64,000 bases of DNA from Alnus glutinosa (lineage: Eukaryota; Streptophyta; Magnoliopsida; Fagales; Betulaceae): NCBI RefSeq assembly GCF_958979055.1, contig NC_084894.1:26607616-26671615 (forward strand), in the 5' to 3' direction. Shown piece by piece: positions 36,366-48,100 of the stretch. Position numbers and translations under genes: made by a program. How positions within the stretch are numbered: the stretch's first letter is position 1; every line of letters starts with the position of its first letter. A model generated the notes under the pieces. That model was not told the origin of the DNA and searched no databases. It worked only from the letters and a program-made list of their open reading frames with translations.

Positions 36366-37989
36366 TTATTCAACCGGCAAGGGATTATCATGAAGTATTG
36401 GAATCAAGAGCAGATCTTCCTTTTTTCCAACTGTAGCGCCGGCTATGTCAGTCATGTCCAGATCTTGATACGTCATTCCATTGGGAAGAGTCCAATCAAA
36501 ATGGTACAAAAGCAGAGCAATTGCGTACTCAACCATGACAAGGCCAAATGTATAGCCTGGGCATACCCTCCTTCCAGCTCCAAATGGGAGATATTGGAAA
36601 TTAGTCCCCTTGTAGTCAAGAGAGCTATCAATTAGGAATCTCTCTGGAATAAAGCTCTCAGGTTCAGTCCAATATTTTGGGTCTCTTGCAATTGCCCACG
36701 AATTTACAATTACCTTAGTTTTTGCAGGGATTTCATACCCATTGATTTCACACCTCTCTTTAGATTCTCTTGGAAGTAACAGAGCAGACGGAGGGTGTGC
36801 TCGCAGGGTCTCCTTCACAAGTAACTTCAAATATTTCATCTCATTAATGGCGGTTTCATCAACCCTCCCATTTCTATTAAACACTTCCCTCACCTCAGCT
36901 TGTGCCTTCTTCATCACTTCTGGATTTTTCATCATTTCTGACATTGCCCAAATTATGGTTATGGCTGATGTCTCACTCCCCGCAGAAAAAATGTCCTGAA
37001 ATGGAAACAAGTTTGAGTTAATTAAGCAGTTATAACCAAGGCATGATATCCATCACTATCAGATCGAAGAAGGTGAATATAATTACCAGGATTACAGCCT
37101 TGATGTTGTTGTTAGTTAAGGAAAACTCACTGTCACCGTGCTCGTGAAATTTTAGGAGAACATCTACCAAATCTTCTTCTGTTGCATCATTTCCTGCAGC
37201 TTTTATTGTTGCCTTTGCCTTATGTTCAGTGATGATCTTTTCCATAATCCTATCCGCTTCCTTGTGCATTTTCTCAAGTTTAGGCCTCACCCCACTGATC
37301 ACATGAAGCAGTTTAATAGAAGGAAAGAAGTCTGCAATATTGAAACCTGATGCGAACTCGATAGCATCCTTCACAATTTGTATGAACTGTTCTTGGTCTG
37401 GGCATTTCTTACCAAAGGCCGCCCTTGAAGTAATACCGTACACTGTTGAAAACACTTTGCTGGAAAGATTAACAGGGGATCCAGCTTGTGAAGCAATCCA
37501 CTTGATGAAATTTGATAGCTCTTCTTCTCTAAGTGGTCGGTAAGATTCAACACGTTTTGGACTTAAAAGCTCAAGAACACAAATTTTTCGTAGCTGTCTC
37601 CAGTAATTCCCCAAGGGTGCAAAGCCAATGCTTGTACAATCATATGACAAGATCTCTGAGGAAAGAACACTGGGTCTTGATGCAAAGATAGCGTCATGGG
37701 TTTTCATCACCTCTTTGGCATACTCAGCAGATGAAACCACAACAGTGGAAACTTCTCCAAGGCGAAGTAGCATCAAAGGTCCATGTTTCTTGGCCAAGTC
37801 TCCCAAGGCACGATGAGGTGGACGCCCTGCAGAAAAGTTGTGCATGTTTCCAAATATGGGTAGCTGCCATGGCCCTGGGGGTAGACTTAAAGAGTGGTGG
37901 GTATTGAATCTCTTCCCTATTTTCAGTACCATAAACATAAACAGCAAGAAGGAGAAAAGGACTGGGAATGATAAGACTTGGAGTTCCAT
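36366..37989 (-). CDS. Cytochrome P450, CYP71 family, gene F (type 2)
   Basis: 510 aa. Exon 1 is 37087-37989, exon 2 is 36366-36995, with a 91 bp phase 0 intron. Seen: anchor (residues 5-22), PPGP hinge, I-helix AGSETSA, ETLR, FIPERF, and haem loop [11 protein letters not shown] with Cys446. All motifs intact. It differs from D at only about ten residues by eye (for example NTHH for KTHH, GRPP for GCPP, KDAIEF for KDVIEF, TYQD for KHQD), so the D/F duplication is recent. It is the rightmost P450 of the array; duplicated sequence continues upstream to about 40105. Confidence 0.93.
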
Positions 37990-38120
37990 CTATCGAAACT
38001 CTTACAATATTTGGATGAACGGATAAGGAAGAAGAAGAAATCTGTATTGAAAATAACACAACCTCTACTCTTTCTCTCCTGCTTCTCTTGTCTTGCTCGG
38101 AATGTTATTCAGTGTATACG

Positions 38121-38129
38121 TATTTATAG
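38121..38129 (-). promoter_or_regulatory. TATA box of P450 gene F
   Basis: CTATAAATA on the minus strand, about 130-140 bases upstream of the ATG, matching gene D. Confidence 0.6.
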
Positions 38130-40105
38130 CAAAAAGTCTATCATATGTTGGTGTTGCTGTCTATCCCTATTAATAGTTTTTGTTCCATATTAGCAGCACA
38201 CAAGGGTGAATATTTGATTTATTTCCAAATATAGGGATAGAGGGATAAGATCACAAGCAAAAAAAATGGTCAAGATGTTTATTTAATGCATGTTAGGACA
38301 GTTTTCTAGCACCCGGTAGTACTGGGTCAATATGTACTTGTATGCCATGAGTAGGTGTGGGCAGAATAGCTCTTATGCTTAAATCAATCTTGTGTTTATA
38401 TTATAAACGCTAAAAACTTTCTTAGGGTTTCGAGAAATGTACGTCAATAAATTTCAAATTTTTATTGGTGTTTATTAATATCAGCAAAACCCAAATCTTG
38501 TCAGACGGAATAACGTCACTTCTGATATGCCTAAAAATGACGTTTATACACTGATTTCTAGCATTTAAAAAATGTCAAAAAGCACCGTGCCACTATTAAA
38601 TTTTGATCTCATGATGATTTTAAAAGTTACATTAACTTTAGGAGGATAAAAAATAATCTCTCACGCAACTCCATGCTCACATCAAAACTCAAGCCACACA
38701 TCAACACAAGCTTCACTTGTTGAAAAGTGTTAAGAACACCTTTTCAACTATTGAGTTTTATTAACAAATTGAAACTGCATGTGTACAGCATAGAGGCATA
38801 TAGGTGTCATTATGTTTTACTTTAAATTGATTTGTACTTGTATGGGTGCTTTGGTTGTTGCAATGCTGCTTATTGATTTGGTTGCTACTGCATGCGTGCT
38901 TCATGCATTTAGGGCTTATTTGGGTGTGCGTTGAAGGGGCCTAAAAAGTGCGTATAACATTCAAAAAGCTCATTTCAAGGTATTAACTAATTTGGCTGGG
39001 TAGTTTGAAATGTCACTAAAACATTAAATTGACATTGTGTGTTCACTATCCAGATAAGGATATTATTTCAAGGGAATTGACGTCAATTTATTTGTTAGTT
39101 TTTTTTTCTTTTTTTCTTTCAAATTACTTGTATTACCCAAAGTTTATAAATAGATGCATTTTTTTTTTCAAATTAGAATTCAATTTATAAATATTTGTAT
39201 AACCCAATGTTTACAATTCAATTTGGATTTTCATATTACAATTTACAAGTGTGTTTAGTTCAAAAATTGGATGGGCCCATCTAAAAAAGCTCATAAAAAG
39301 CTTTTTTCTTTTTTCTTTTTTTAATTATTATTATTATTATTTTTAAAAAAAAGAACAAAAATAAAAAAGCTTAAAAGAAGCCAAAAATGTAAAGCGGATG
39401 TCACGGGCAATTAATACAAAAAAAAAAAAAAACAAAAAACGTTAGAACATATGCAGTTATGGGCGGATTCCACAAAGTGCGGATGGTGATGCAAAATAAG
39501 GGTATTATTCACCTATATAGTGCGATTTAAACCCTTACTTTGAATTACGAACCTCAATCTTAGAATGCGTTTGACTCACAATTTCTCAAGTCAAACGACT
39601 TTTTTAAAACGAAATCACAAACAATATCCCGTATGGGAATGCATTTTAAAAAAGTCATAGTTTGGAAAACATAGAAAAAACATGTTTTCAAACTAGAGGC
39701 AATGGGTACATTTCTTTTAAAATGCATAATTTTATAGGCCAAATTATAATTTTATTGTGTTTTTCAGCAAAGCAAGACTTAACTCCTGACTTTACACTAT
39801 CTTTATCGAAAAAATAGCACGTTTGAAAACTGCTAAACCAAACTGCTAAACCAAACGGACATTAGTGGTGGTGTAGTAATTTTTCCTGGTGTCGAAAGTA
39901 TTCCCCCTTTCTTTTCCTGTTAAGAAGAAGTCCTTTTGAAGATGCATAAAATCCCCCATCCTACGCATATGGAGCAATTATTGGGATAAAATTCTAAAGA
40001 TGGGCACGAAAGGGATTTGCATAGTGACTACAAGTCACAATGTTCTCTGCATACATAAAATCCACCATCCTAGAGATATCAAGCAATTATTAAGATAAAT
40101 TTCTA
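38130..40105. other. Upstream spacer of gene F and right edge of the array
   Basis: Matches 27312-29275 closely, then similarity stops near AATTTCTAGAAA at about 40100. Everything to the right is single copy in this window. No gene recognised. Confidence 0.6.
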
Positions 40106-40630
40106 GAAAGAAAGAAAAAAGATAATAGGGCCTGGAGAACGATAAACGCTCAGGTTGATCAGTATCGTTCTTTAAACAACCTCAGGAAAGAGACTCATGG
40201 TTTAGGCCTTTTTTCTTGTCATGATTTTTTACTTTTTTCCACATTCATATTTAATTCTACTCTCTTTCTTATGAAAAATTTGGAATTAAATATGAATCGT
40301 AGAAAAAATTAAAAAAAAATTCCTATACTTTAGCCAAATCCGTTGTATCGTATCCTATGAGGCTGGATACAGGGTCTGTGAAAAAAGCTGGTGCAAAAAC
40401 CTGTTTTTTTCTTCATAAGGAAGTGGAAATGCAAGCTAAAGCAGCTATTACCACCAAATACGAGAGGAAAAAACAGTCAAGAAAAGAAAAGCAAAGCCAC
40501 TTTAAGATGAAATACATAGTAGTACATCACCTGGTTTATATGAAATGGTCTCATACAGGGAACTGAACGGGGAAATTAAGTTAACTATGATATTGCTAGA
40601 TATGTCCGAAGAAAATAAAAGAGAAGACAA
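40106..40630. other. Intergenic region between the array and the cyclophilin gene
   Basis: AT-rich single-copy sequence; the last part is probably the cyclophilin 3' UTR. I see nothing else in it. Confidence 0.4.
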
Positions 40631-41034
40631 TCATAGTGGAAGTTCACCACTGTCTGCAATAACCACTTTGCTCTTGGGTGTGCCACTCTGCTTTCCTTCG
40701 GCTTCCATCTTGTAAACTACGTCCATTCCTGATATCACTTTTCCAAATACAACATGTCTACCATCCAACCTGTAAATTGATCCAAAGATTAGTACCAAAA
40801 AAAAAAAAAATCATAATGGCATTGATAAATCCATATCTACACATATCACGATTGGGATATTTAACCCGTCAGGTGAAGCCTAATCGTCAGAGGGCAGACT
40901 TGGGATGGGCCATAGACTCGACATCCTGGGTTTGATTCCGTACCAAGAATTCTATTGGATTACGGTTCTGGCAAGTGGGGCCTTAGTGAGATCAACATCA
41001 TAAAAAAAAAAAAGGTTGGGACATTTAGAAACAT

Positions 41035-41085
<51 letters not shown>

Positions 41086-43598
41086 AACACACGTGCACAC
41101 ACACGCACGCGCGCACACAAACAAAATGAGAGGGGAGGTGGGAAGTTGTGAGGGTAAGGACAAGGTTTCTCTTGGGTGCTAGAAGTGCAAGTCGATATGC
41201 TGCTGATCTGATCCGTGTCCACTACACAACTATGACTCCAAAAAGCCTTCTACTCCCCACAGAAAATAGCAAACAAATATATTCAAGAGAAAATTTTGAC
41301 AAAAATCTGTCAGAGTATATGAACAAAAGACATATATTAGATTATTTGTTCTCCGATCAAATCTGGGTGGAAATCTAATTACCAGCTAGTTGTCACAGTT
41401 GTAATGAAGAATTGTGAACCGTTTGTGTCAGGGCCAGCATTTGCCATTGACAGAAACCCTGTACACAGTAAAAAAAAAAAAAAAAAATACATAGGAATAT
41501 TAGTTCCAGGATTACTTGAATTAGGAAGTGGGCATGTTGGAAGGAGGAGGCTAATCCTACCTGGTCCAGTATGCTTCAGCTTGAAGTTCTCATCACCGAA
41601 CTTCTCTCCATAGATTGATTCTCCACCTCTTCCATCACCCAGTGTAAAATCACCTCCCTGGATCATGAAGCTGGGAATAATCCTGTGGAATGTACTACCC
41701 TTGTAGTGGAGAGGTTTTCCACTCTGTCCAACACCTTTCTCCCCTGAAATGATTAAAAAAAGGTGGTATAAACTAACTTCTACGAACATTTGCTCCAATC
41801 AGGCCAAGATCAAGATATGATTCAATCCTGAATCCTTACCGCTTCCCTCATAAATCTGCATTTCCTTTTTCAATTTTTTTGAGGGGAGGGTGGCAATGGG
41901 GCATTGTATAATTTTTACATGCAGTATTATCTCACAAATACTTTACACTCTTCAACTGCACACACTCAGTTGTAATTGACTTTGAAGATTGAGTTATGCA
42001 TAGTTTTAACACATTGGCCGTGAACATGATGAACCCCAAAATGTTTTTTTTTTTATTGGTAAGTTACACATGCACTCAGTGGGCTTGAACCCACGACCTC
42101 ACCATCCACCTTGCTACAAAGGGACGAAGTACCATTTGAGCTAAAGTTCTTTGGCAAACCCCAAAACGTAAAATACCACATAACATATTTCCAGCTGAAA
42201 CAAATGTGTAAGAGATGGAAATTTGATCTGAACATAAACTGCAAAAATAACAACGAAAAAAAAAAGGGAAAAGAAAAAGAAAATGCAAAGAGTCCAAGGT
42301 CACTAGCTCACCTGTGCAGAGTGCTCGGAAGTTTTCTGCAAATAAAAGTGAAGGGTGTAAGTAACTAGTTGTATTATGTATAAAGTTTGAAAGGATGTAC
42401 TATATCTAATCCAGTGTCTTCCAATTAGATGTATGCAACCATACCTACGGTTTTAGGAACCGCCTTCCCAAACAAACCCATCTCAACTCGGCCTGAAAGA
42501 TCACACATCACAAAGATAAAAGAGTATCAAAACAATATTATGTCCTTGACTTCGTCACTTTGATAAATTTCAATAAAGGTTTATTATCATGGTGTTGGGT
42601 GAAAAACTTTTGACACTCATCTCTCTAAGGTGTATTCAAGTAAAACAGAGAATTCCAACATGGCTTCAGCGAAATACTACAATACTCTTAGAGTAATATT
42701 GCATGTTTTTGGACAGCTTTTGTGATATCTTTTTTGGAGGGAAAGAAATGATAGAAGTTTTGTTGACCACGAGAAGATAGTGCTAGAGTATACTCTCTAC
42801 CTTTGGACGGTTGTGTTTGTCTTTCCTAATTTTCTTAGTTTTCATGATTTTCTTCTTCTTTTTTCTCCTTCTAGCTAAGTATTGTACCTGAGTTACTTTT
42901 TTCGCCTTTTATTGATATTCGGATTACTTATAAAAAGAAATGATGTATGTTTTTGAAATATTGAATTTATATAGAGTATAAAGAGATGCTCATAATAATA
43001 AAAAAAAAAAACAATTCCATTTTTTTTTAATTATAAATGGTTCAGATTTTGCCACCTGTAGAGAATTTGAACCATTTAATTAAAAATAATGACTACAATT
43101 TCAAGAACTCTACTATATGATGAATGATCTGATCCCTAAATCTCACTCTACATACTTAACAAAATTAAATATTGTAATTAAACGGGCATACATTAAATCG
43201 GAAAAATTCCAAAAAATAAACGAAATTATTGAACGAAAATTGCTAAATGGTATTTAGAGCATACCAGCTGGCTTTCCAGCAATCTCAATATCAAAGTAAA
43301 CTTTATGAGTCACTTCCTTCAAATCTTCCTTCGACTTCTTAGCCTGAAACATCAATCACTTATGAATTCCATAAATAGAACGAGAAAAGTAACTTTTCTA
43401 TGTGTTTTTATTAGATCGATCTTCAACGTAGCCTATGCCTGTTCAAGAATTTTGGGAATTCTTTTACGCTTTAAGATTAATCTGATCGGATCAGAATCGA
43501 GGCTAAGAGAAATGAGGAGATTTTTTTTTTACCTGAATGAGAGCTAGGGTTCCGAAGAGGACGATAGTCCAGAGAAGAAACGCAGTCGTTTTCGCCAT
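40631..43598 (-). CDS. CYP20-1: Secretory-pathway cyclophilin (peptidyl-prolyl cis-trans isomerase)
   Basis: Catalyses cis-trans isomerisation of prolyl bonds during folding; the N-terminal signal peptide (residues 1-22, [10 protein letters not shown] then a hydrophobic run) points to the ER or secretory route. Seven exons: 43533-43598, 43265-43343, 42445-42492, 42312-42335, 41561-41743, 41383-41458, 40631-40769. All junctions are GT-AG and keep frame, giving 204 aa, the family length for AtCYP20-1/CYP19-4-type proteins. Seen: [15 protein letters not shown] with the catalytic Arg93, Phe98 and Gln101; [14 protein letters not shown]; and Trp159 in [11 protein letters not shown], the cyclosporin-contact Trp. 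No KDEL-type tail: it ends GELPL. Exon 4 has only 24 bases. It is the parent of the three broken fragments in the P450 array. Confidence 0.93.
41037..41119. repeat. Compound (CT)n(CA)n microsatellite
   Basis: About 16 CT units followed by CA-rich repeats with some GC steps, inside intron 6 of the cyclophilin gene. Just before it, a poly-A run follows a tRNA-like stretch (GGGTTTGATTCC, about 40930), hinting at an old SINE. Confidence 0.9.
42045..42156 (-). mobile_element. tRNA-derived SINE in cyclophilin intron 4
   Basis: On the minus strand: an A box TAGCTCAAATGG, a B box GTGGGTTCAAGCCC, and a 3' poly-A tail. Flanked by 13 bp target duplications AACCCCAAAAYGT (42032-42044 and 42157-42169) with one mismatch. 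About 112 bp, so a short SINE. It is not a working tRNA: no cloverleaf closes around the boxes. Confidence 0.8.
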
Positions 43599-43659
43599 CT
43601 CTTAATCCCTGCTGCAAAATCTCACTCCTCAGTTTCGCCGGCCAGTCAGTCCTCTATAG

Positions 43660-43666
43660 TCTTATA
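43660..43666 (-). promoter_or_regulatory. TATA box of the cyclophilin gene
   Basis: TATAAGA on the minus strand, about 62 bases upstream of the start codon. Confidence 0.45.
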
Positions 43667-43703
43667 CAGGAGCTAAAACATGTATGCCGATCTAATCTGC
43701 GTT

Positions 43704-43771
43704 TGACACGTAGCTTGTTGTGTGTTTTAGCTCGATCCGATTGGTTGGTGCTGCTTGACACGTAGCTTGTT
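43704..43771 (-). promoter_or_regulatory. Paired ACGTGTCA elements with a CCAAT box, cyclophilin promoter
   Basis: The 16-base sequence TGACACGTAGCTTGTT occurs twice (43704-43719 and 43756-43771). On the gene's strand each gives ACGTGTCA, a bZIP-type core, with CCAAT (43740-43744) between them. The layout, 100-175 bases upstream of the ATG, suits an active promoter. A link to ER stress is only an inference. Confidence 0.45.
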
Positions 43772-45111
43772 TTGTCTTTTTCCTTTTAGGTTGTTGGTTT
43801 GGACTCAAAGGAAGTTGGGCCTACCAATTGGATAATGGGCCCATTTTGGGCTCCCAATCAGTACTTGCTTGTTGTGAAGCCAGCCTTGGAAGTTGGAATA
43901 ATGAAACATTTTGTTCATTTATTACCTTCATGTCGACTTCACGAGCAATAATTGGGTTTTTATTATTATTATTATTATTTATTTAAGCAACAGGAGATCA
44001 CTTAAAATACTTACACCAATTTTTTTAAAAATATATCATTAAATCTGTAAGACTGTATTTGAAAAAGAATTAGACAAAAAATAAACAAGAATCAAAAGAA
44101 TGCCAGGCAATTGTGTTGGTCCCGGCTTTGTCAAATGAGACATCAGAAATTTATGACAATGTCTCTGTCACCGATGAGCTATATTTTAAATGGCGTTAAG
44201 AACAAAGTGGAAGATACTATGGTAGATTCAAAACCAACCAGATACATGTGTAGAAGATAATAATAAAAATTACAGCTTTTGGAAGATATATTAAGTATCA
44301 GTATATGTTATCCCTTGATTTGTTAGGCTCTATTGGTTGGATTCTAGATTGATGCACATTATGTGTTTGTATATTTTACTGTGACAGATAAGTTAACAGG
44401 TCCACTTTCTTGTCTTTACTCGTTATTTTAGCTAAAGTTGACATGCATCTTTGAAGAACACCCCTTTCCAGATCAATTTTAAATTCCAAGCAAGATATAT
44501 ATGTATGTAATGTAAGAATATTGTTGAGCTTTTTTAATATTCTCGTGACTTTCACTTCTTGGTCAAAACACTATTGACAATGGCTGGCTGTTCGTGTTAA
44601 TTGGCACCCTAATGATGGGCTCTGTTTTATGGCAGACCCATTTTCCAAAATTAGAGGTATGTAACACATCAACATCCTCAATTGAGTCAATTTCCTTCAA
44701 CTCTCACCTTTTTAATTCTTTGTGCCCAAAAGTAGGGCCATTGTTGGCTGGAGTAGTTTCCTAGAATTCTTCTGATTGGCCAGCAGTTCCAACTTATATT
44801 TGAAGCAGAAAAGGATAGGACACAACCAACTAACTGTCACTCAACCTAACATTCCTGGGAATAGAAAAGAAAGAATATGAGAGAGGACTGATTGGTGGGT
44901 GTCATAGCGCCACTCCACCACCGCCCTTGCATTTCCAATGGCTCATTCATGCCAAAGTTTTGATGGTAAGAAAGAGCGAAAAAGAGGTTGGGTTATTGGG
45001 TTTCTCCTTTCTTATGAGTTTAAGCATATAAACTCGTGTATCTATTTTAGCTCTGGCTTCTCATACACAGTTTCATAGGAACCCCATTTGCCAAATCTAA
45101 TTCCTTTAAGA
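43772..45111. other. Intergenic region between divergent genes
   Basis: About 1.3 kb between the cyclophilin gene (minus) and the RING ligase gene (plus); it must hold the promoter of the latter. No TE, RNA gene or ORF was recognised. Confidence 0.4.
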
Positions 45112-48100
45112 ATGGAAGAACCAGAACATAGCCAACATGAACCTGGACCTGGGCCTTCGTCTTCTTCTGCTACAACTTCCACCGATGGTCAATCTTCTTC
45201 TTCGGCCTCTATTTCACAGGTTCAAGAAGAAGAAGTGGTAGAAAATGAACGACAAGAAAATGGAGACAGCTATTACCCCCACCACCATCGCCTCCATCAT
45301 CACCACCACCACCACCATCACTTCCTTCTCAACCGCCAACAACATAGGCCTTCTATTGTATCCTATCGGATGAACACATCGATACCTGATGCGGCGTCTC
45401 CTGAGATGAGGGATGATGTGTGGTCTTGCCTTGTCGTGCTTGTCACCTTTTGGTTCTTTGGTCAGTTTCATCCTCATTTACATTTTCTCTCTTCTTCTTC
45501 TTCTTCTTCTTCTTTTTTTAAAAAAATAAAAGATAAAAATTATCAATGTTATTATTTGTTTTCACTGTCTAAATCTTGGACGAATGGGGAAATGAAAGGA
45601 AAATAGTTATCAATATTGATTCCTTTCTAGCTAAACGAAATATGAATATTCATCCAAAAAAAAAAAAAAAACAAGAAATATGAATGCTTAAATGGTTGAC
45701 CCATTTATAGATTATTTATTCATCGTTTTTCTTCACTCTCCCACGTTGTTTCCAAGATCTAAATGGACCCCTAAGTTGCATGCAAGGAAAATTGAGCAAA
45801 AGCTATATGAAATGAAATTTTGACCCGAAAAAAAAAAAAAAAAAAAAAAAACCTGTTCTTTTCTGGCCTGGAAAAACATAAATATTTTGATTAGCAATGT
45901 AGTTGTATTGGGTATACCAGAGCAGTTGTTGAAATTTTGCTTGTATAAAAAAAGTGGTCTGATACCTAAAGATTTCAAATGTGTTAATGGTTTTCTCAAC
46001 ATTTTTCAAAGAAACAAAGCAGAGTCTTCACCTTTCCATTTATTTTTTTATCGCATATCTTATGATTAATTGATTTCTCATGACTTAAGAATCTTGCTGA
46101 TTTGGTTCAGTTTTGGTTTTTGTATTCCTCACCAGCAGCATCCATGACTCTGATTTTTGGTTTTTATGGATCTGTGAATACACACTTGGGACCGAATTGC
46201 TCACGCCTAATAGCTACTAACCCTTTCTTTGTGCAGTCTATTAAGGTAATCAGATTTTTTTTTGGGGATGAGACTAAGATAATTTGTTCATCATACTATT
46301 CTCATTTAGTATTTTTCTTGATTCTGCTGCCACAGTTGCTCTGCACTGATCTCATTTTGTTTGCAAACAGGCTGAGGAAATGGATGAGCCAAAACCTGGG
46401 CCAATGCTATATGGGTTTTATAAACCTCCTCCCCTGGATATTGAGATCACCTGGACTGAAACACATAATGCATTTGTACCGGCCACTTTCCGCAAGGCAC
46501 ATTTCCCACTACCTATACTTTATCTTTCTTAATCCTTTTTTCTGCATTGTTAAATTGAAATTTCAATTGTTTGCCACATTCCTCTTTTGCACTTCTAAGT
46601 AATAGATGTGCATGAGCTGTACACTGATAGCATACTAGATGTTTGGATTGATGGAGTAAAATTTGGAGTGCTTCTCATGTTGTAGGAGTTGTTATACTTC
46701 CTAAACAAAGGATCAAGAGTGGATATCTTATACAATGTAAAATCTCCAGGTTCCTCGCCTTTATCCCTTGTGATTGCACAAGGTAGTTTCCAAATTCCAA
46801 CTTCTTGATCCTTAAATTTGATAGTATTGTTCGTTCTTTTTAGTTTAGAATGAAATGCTTACTTTTAATTACATACCAGTTTTTACCTCGGTAGACTCTT
46901 TAGTGCAATCAAAATTAAATAGCTGGAAGAACAGGAAAAGTATTTCTGGAACAGCTTCAAATTTTTCAGTTTTAAGGTTGTCATTCAATTTAGACCTTTC
47001 ATTGCATCTAGTACAGTTATATGACGTATAGCAAATGCACATAAGAATCTTACTAGTTCACAAGTGGAACATCAAGTTACTCTACATTGATAATTACACA
47101 GTAAGCTGAAAATATGTCCCAGGTGATGGGATCCAACTAGTTCACAAGTGGAACATCAAGTAACTTTACATTTCTAGTACACAATAAGCTGGAGCGGAGC
47201 TATGTCCTACTATAGGATGATCAATCAGGTTTTGGATTTATGCTTAACTAGTAGTTGGAATGCATAGTTAAACAGAAACATTGGTACTAACATGATGTTC
47301 TTTTTAATTTATATATCTCGTCTTAAATTTTGTCTAAATCTGCAGGTAGAGAAAGCCTCGTTGAATGGATAGAGGACCCATCCTATCCTAATACTACTTT
47401 GTCTTGGAATATTATATATGGTAAATTTCATTAATATTAGTTTTATTCCCCCCATTGGCATGAGTTAAGATGTTTAAAACCCATCTACATGGCAGGAAGT
47501 GGTAAGATCCAACAGAAAATTTCAGAGTCCTCCTATTACTATATTGCAGTGGGGAACTTGAATTCCGAGGAGGTCGAGGTAGTTGTTAAAATACTTACTG
47601 CACCCTATCACTACAAAATCCTTTTACTACTTTTTTTAGCTTCTTGTTAGTATATGCAAAATGGCAAGATCTGCGCCTATGAATTTTTTTAGGATTGTAT
47701 TATAGGCCAGGGCACATGCTTAGTAGTGTTAGTCTAACGAGATATATATGGTGACAAGTTTTAATGTAGTGTACTGACAGATTCTGTGGAACTTTATTTT
47801 ACCAAATCTCCCATTTAGTTAGTTACCAGAAGAAATCAATGTCAAGGATAAGACGGATACTGTGAGTATGTAGATATTCCCCCCACCCACCTCTTTCCCA
47901 AGGGGGAAAGGAAAAATGTCCTTACAGTAATCACTGGAAAAGGCGTGACTGCTGCTTCTGTAAATATCATTCCATGGGGTCCCTCAGCTGATTTGGTCAT
48001 TTCCACCTGTGCCAAATGATTACTGTGTGAAAGATTAAAACCCTTTGTGATATTATAAGTTTACCATTGGGTTGTGCCAGTAATCCATCCAAAAAAGTCT

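Noticed and set aside
42045-42156. Possible tRNA gene
   Set aside because: A and B boxes are present but no full cloverleaf forms; the poly-A tail and target duplications mark it as a SINE.
45088-45111. Upstream start for the RING ligase
   Set aside because: The extra codons begin with TTG; the first true ATG is at 45112.
45461-45606. Open extension of the RING ligase first exon
   Set aside because: Read-through into intron 1; the GT donor after 45460 and the downstream exon give the family protein.
46102-46138. Earlier acceptor for RING ligase exon 2 (after 46110)
   Set aside because: It shifts the frame and meets a stop; the acceptor at 46138 gives [12 protein letters not shown] in frame.
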